Below, in pieces: positions 6,280 through 8,908 of a DNA stretch of 8,908 bases. Positions within the stretch are counted from its first letter, which is position 1. Every line of letters begins with the position of its first letter. Position numbers and translations under genes: made by a program. The stretch is taken from positions 1 through 8,908 of the forward strand of contig CAZUZD010000266.1 of the NCBI GenBank assembly GCA_964624465.1, read 5' to 3'. Source of the stretch: CAZUZD01 sp964624465. Lineage in GTDB: Bacteria > Planctomycetota > Planctomycetia > Isosphaerales > Isosphaeraceae. The notes below the pieces were generated by a model. It saw nothing but the letters and a program-made list of their open reading frames with translations, had not been told where the DNA came from and ran no database searches.

Positions 6280-8067
6280 TCAGTCGAGGCTGACGGTCCT
6301 CGTGAGGGTGCCGCCCTTCTGGGCGCGGAAGGTGAGGGTGGCGGGGCCGCGGCCGCGGACGATCCAGCGGACGCGGACGGGCTCGGGGCCGACGCCGTCC
6401 TCGATCCGGAGCCGCTCGGGCTCGGATTCGACGGCCTCGACGGCGCCGGTGGCGCGGTCGAGCAACTTGCCGCCGGCGACGACCTGCACGCGGGCACCGG
6501 CCAGGGTCAGCTCGTCGGGCAGACCGAGCTTGCGGCGGGCGGCCTGGGCCGATCGGGTCGGGATCGGCCGGGTGTTGCGCACGGCGGCGGTGACGGCGAA
6601 GGTCTCGGGGCCGAGCCGCTCCACCGTGGCGTCGACCCACTCGGGCCGGGGCAGGCTGTCGGCGTGGTACATCACGAACGCCGCGTTGCGGTGGCAGAGC
6701 TCCTCGAGCAGGAACATGGGCGGGACCCGCGACGACTGCTTGACCGTGCCGCCGACCTCGACCTCGCCGTAGGTCGGGTGCTTGACGGTGTGCCAGGGGA
6801 TCACGTTGGAGCCCAGCAGCAGGCGGTCGCGGGCGTCGCGGCCGGCGGCGGCGTCGTCGGCGCTCACGGGCTTGCCGGCGGCGTCCTTCTGGCCGATGAG
6901 CTGGCCGCCGTTGTAGAGCTCGTTGGTGAACGAGAAGATGCCCTGGTGCTCGTAGGTCCAGCCCACGAAGCCGCCGTGCACCGGGTACAGGTCGCGGTGG
7001 ATGACCATGCTCTTGTAGTACGGCAGCATGGCCTCGCCGGTGGTCCCCATCGCGGCGGCGATCCGCTCGTCGGCGTCGGGGTACTCGGCCTGGCGCGAGG
7101 GGTGGCCGGGGCCGCGGAGGATCATGCCGCCGAAGTTGTGGAACGCCTGCACGCCGGCGATGTTCGGGTGGCTGCGGACGAACTCGGCCATCGCCCGCGT
7201 CTCGGGCCAGCAGAGCGGGAACGGCCCGGCGCCGCCCTGGCGGTGCGTGGGCTGCCAGTCGGCGGGGAAGTTCCGGTTCATGTCGTAGCCGCCGGGCCCG
7301 TCCTCGTTGACCAGGCCGTCGCCGTCGTTGTCGAACCCCTCGTCGCCGAGCAGCTCGTACGTGCCCACCTCGTCGGGCTTCACCGGCACCAGGCCCTGCG
7401 GGTCGGCGGGGTCGATCTTGTAGCGGCCCTGAGGGTCCTTGCGGCGCATGCGGGCGATCTGGCCGTCGCCGTCGAGGTCGTCGGGCGCGTCCTCGTCGGC
7501 CACGCCGTCGCGGTCGTCGTCGATCGGCGACTTGCCGCTCCGCGAGCTGTGCGTCGTGTTCGGGTTGTCGAACCAGTGGGCCCGGCCGTCGGGGTTGACC
7601 GTCGGGATCACGTAAAAGGCCCGCTCGTCGACGAGCTTCGTCACGGCGTCGAGCCGGCCGTGGTTCTCGGCCAGGTACCACACGAGATACAGGCACACCT
7701 CGGCGCCCTGCACCTCGTTGCCGTGGATGTTGCCGTCGACGTACATCGCCGGCTTGGCCGAGTCGGGCCCGGTCTTCGGGTTGTTGACCGTCAGGCACCA
7801 GAGGTCGCGGCCCTCGACGCTCTTGCCGATGCTGGAGAGGGTCACCAGGTCGGGGTGGGCCTGGGCCAGCCCGCGCATGACGGCGACGAGGTCGGGGTAG
7901 TTGTAGATGCGGTTGAAGGCGAGCGGGAACCGGGGCGGCGGCGTGATCGGCGCGCGGTCGTCGCCGGCCGCCGGGTCGGGCGCGGCGAACGTGGCGGCAA
8001 CGAGGGCGGCGGCGACGGCGAGGCGCAGCGGCCAGGGCCGGCGGGGCGTGCGGTCGAGGCGGGTCAT
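6280..8067 (-). CDS. Secreted zinc carboxypeptidase, peptidase family M14
   Basis: The 595-residue product is an exported metallocarboxypeptidase. The N-terminus has basic residues, then a hydrophobic run (LRLAVAAALVAATFAA, 14-29) and a likely cleavage site after AAG (33-35). The M14 fold follows: IGKSVEGRDLW (80-90), the zinc motif GNIHGNE (112-118; His115, Glu118), VNPDGR (157-162), the substrate-binding YDMNRNF (261-267; Asn264, Arg265), the third zinc ligand His310 in QAFHNFGG, and catalytic Glu383 in SFTNELYNGG. All key residues of an active enzyme are present. Between the zinc ligands is an acidic insertion with three calcium-loop motifs, at 183-191 (DxDxDGxxD), 197-202 and 246-254. A beta-rich C-terminal domain (~470-595) follows the peptidase domain. 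The ATG at 8065-8067 was chosen because GAGGA (8074-8078) lies 6 nt upstream; an ATG 21 nt earlier has no ribosome site. The gene lies 78 bp downstream of a same-strand paralogue and is probably co-transcribed with it. The substrate is unknown; family members remove C-terminal residues from peptides. Confidence 0.95.
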   Translation of the reverse strand: MTRLDRTPRRPWPLRLAVAAALVAATFAAPDPAAGDDRAPITPPPRFPLAFNRIYNYPDLVAVMRGLAQAHPDLVTLSSIGKSVEGRDLWCLTVNNPKTGPDSAKPAMYVDGNIHGNEVQGAEVCLYLVWYLAENHGRLDAVTKLVDERAFYVIPTVNPDGRAHWFDNPNTTHSSRSGKSPIDDDRDGVADEDAPDDLDGDGQIARMRRKDPQGRYKIDPADPQGLVPVKPDEVGTYELLGDEGFDNDGDGLVNEDGPGGYDMNRNFPADWQPTHRQGGAGPFPLCWPETRAMAEFVRSHPNIAGVQAFHNFGGMILRGPGHPSRQAEYPDADERIAAAMGTTGEAMLPYYKSMVIHRDLYPVHGGFVGWTYEHQGIFSFTNELYNGGQLIGQKDAAGKPVSADDAAAGRDARDRLLLGSNVIPWHTVKHPTYGEVEVGGTVKQSSRVPPMFLLEELCHRNAAFVMYHADSLPRPEWVDATVERLGPETFAVTAAVRNTRPIPTRSAQAARRKLGLPDELTLAGARVQVVAGGKLLDRATGAVEAVESEPERLRIEDGVGPEPVRVRWIVRGRGPATLTFRAQKGGTLTRTVSLD

Positions 8068-8145
8068 GGGGCGTCCTCGGGGCGGCATCCGTGGAGGTCG
8101 GGCAGCGACGCGTGTGGGGGTGCGGTCCGGGGCGGGCCGGCCGGG

Positions 8146-8908
8146 TCAGGGCAGCGGGATCGTGCGGGTGACGACGCCGGCGCGCGGGCAGCGGGCGTCG
8201 AGCTCCAGGGAGCGCGCGCCCTCGGGGGCCTGCACCAGCCAGCGGAACTCGCGGCGGCCGCCCGAGCCGGCCAGGCTCTCGACCTGGTGCTGCGGCTTGC
8301 CGGTGAGCAGCTTCGCCCCGGCGGGCAGCTTCAGCCGCACGACGACGGGGCGCGACTCGCGCACCTTCACCGCCTCGGCCAGCGCCGTCGGCAGCAGGCC
8401 GGGGTTGGTCACGGCGGCCGACACCTCATACAGGTCGCCGCCGCGGGCCGTCACCGTCACGTCGATGACCTCCAGCCGCGCCAGCCGGTCGGTCAGGTCG
8501 CGGAGGAAGCCGAGGTGCCCGGCCACCAGCGAGTCGATCCGGCTCGACGGCGGATTGAGCCGCACGCCGGAGCGCCAGCCGCCGACCTCGACGGCCCCGA
8601 GGGTCGGGTGCGTGGCCGGGCGGAACGGCACGAAGCCGCGGCCGCCGAGCACCTGATCGTTCCAGAAGAGCCAGCGGGCCTCGCCGTCGGCCGGCGGCTT
8701 GGGCTCCCCCTCGGCCGGGTCGGGGATCTCGGGGCCCGCCCAGAGGCGGCTGGCCAGGCCGAGCAGCCCGCGCTGGTGGTACGCCCACTCGGCCAGCGAA
8801 CCGTCGGTGGTGGCGTCGAGGCCGGGCACGCTCGCCGCGGCGCCCGGCGGGGTCGGTACTCTCGGCCGGTCGTCGGCCACGCGGGGGCCACCGGCCCGGG
8901 GGGCGGCG
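8146..8908 (-). CDS. Partial M14-like protein lacking the catalytic Glu (C-terminal part; runs off right edge)
   Basis: The frame is open to the right edge, so the visible 254 or so residues are the C-terminal part of a larger protein. A GTG at 8878-8880 lies in frame but gives no credible N-terminus. The sequence aligns without gaps to the neighbouring M14 peptidase around the active-site strand: GSLAEWAYHQRGLLGLASRL here against GGFVGWTYEHQGIFSFTNEL there. PFRPATHPTLGAVEVGG here matches PWHTVKHPTYGEVEVGG there. Where the neighbour has catalytic Glu383, this protein has Arg (codon 8746-8748, CGC), so it is predicted not to work as a normal carboxypeptidase. The segment just before this (Pro/Ala-rich, about 8800-8908) does not resemble the neighbour. 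The zinc-ligand region lies outside the window. The C-terminal beta domain (about 8146-8480) is present, as in the paralogue. It lies 78 bp upstream of the intact peptidase on the same strand. It may be a binding or regulatory pseudo-enzyme, or an early stage of decay, although the frame is intact and codon use is normal. Confidence 0.82.
   Translation of the reverse strand, partial: AAPRAGGPRVADDRPRVPTPPGAAASVPGLDATTDGSLAEWAYHQRGLLGLASRLWAGPEIPDPAEGEPKPPADGEARWLFWNDQVLGGRGFVPFRPATHPTLGAVEVGGWRSGVRLNPPSSRIDSLVAGHLGFLRDLTDRLARLEVIDVTVTARGGDLYEVSAAVTNPGLLPTALAEAVKVRESRPVVVRLKLPAGAKLLTGKPQHQVESLAGSGGRREFRWLVQAPEGARSLELDARCPRAGVVTRTIPLP

Noticed and set aside
5549..7798. 749-codon minus-strand open frame spanning the convergent gap, part of the surface gene and part of the M14 gene
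   Set aside because: It is a shadow frame with Arg/Pro/Gly-rich low-complexity translation, crosses the inverted repeat and the ends of two real genes, and shows no family features.
1..8908. CRISPR arrays, tRNA/rRNA genes, transposases, toxin-antitoxin or defence gene clusters
   Set aside because: I looked for regularly spaced repeats, tRNA-like cloverleaf sequences and hallmark motifs on both strands and saw none. The gene set looks like ordinary chromosomal planctomycete content.

Overview
The window is very GC-rich DNA (roughly 70% or more by eye) with almost every third codon position G or C. It most likely comes from a planctomycete of the Isosphaeraceae/Gemmataceae kind. The best clue is the surface protein at 3274-5952. 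It has an Arg-rich N-terminus ending in a LExRxLL motif, beta-propeller (SBBP) repeats and DxDGDG repeats, a combination typical of Planctomycetota. The secreted M14 peptidases with calcium-loop insertions point the same way. This assignment is inference, because there is no rRNA or other marker gene.

Layout: (1) 1-282, minus: the 5' part of a short unrecognised gene running off the left edge. (2) 283-483: a gap holding two strong GC hairpins, one starting directly behind the next gene's stop codon. (3) 484-2049, minus: an N-acyl-D-amino-acid deacylase (D-aminoacylase) family amidohydrolase. (4) 2126-2800, minus: an AlkA-type DNA-3-methyladenine glycosylase, 76 bp upstream of (3) and possibly co-transcribed with it. 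(5) 2801-3273: a divergent intergenic region with a weak promoter candidate and a cluster of palindromes. (6) 3274-5952, plus: a large exported protein with seven SBBP blades followed by about seven FG-GAP/VCBS-like repeats. (7) 5953-6279: a convergent gap with a terminator-like hairpin and a 145-bp element with 34-bp near-perfect inverted arms. (8) 6280-8067, minus: a complete secreted zinc carboxypeptidase of family M14. (9) 8146-8908, minus: the C-terminal part of a second, diverged M14-like protein running off the right edge, with Arg where the catalytic Glu should be.

The genes do not form one recognisable pathway. The two M14 proteins are tandem same-strand paralogues and probably share a transcript. 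Together with the surface protein and the D-aminoacylase they fit a general theme of extracellular or peptide-derived substrate processing, but that link is loose. The glycosylase is a housekeeping repair gene. I found no CRISPR array, tRNA, rRNA, transposase, toxin-antitoxin pair or recognisable defence system. The points most worth a second look are the predicted pseudo-peptidase beside an intact paralogue, the long inverted-repeat element at 6103-6247, and the double-propeller surface protein.
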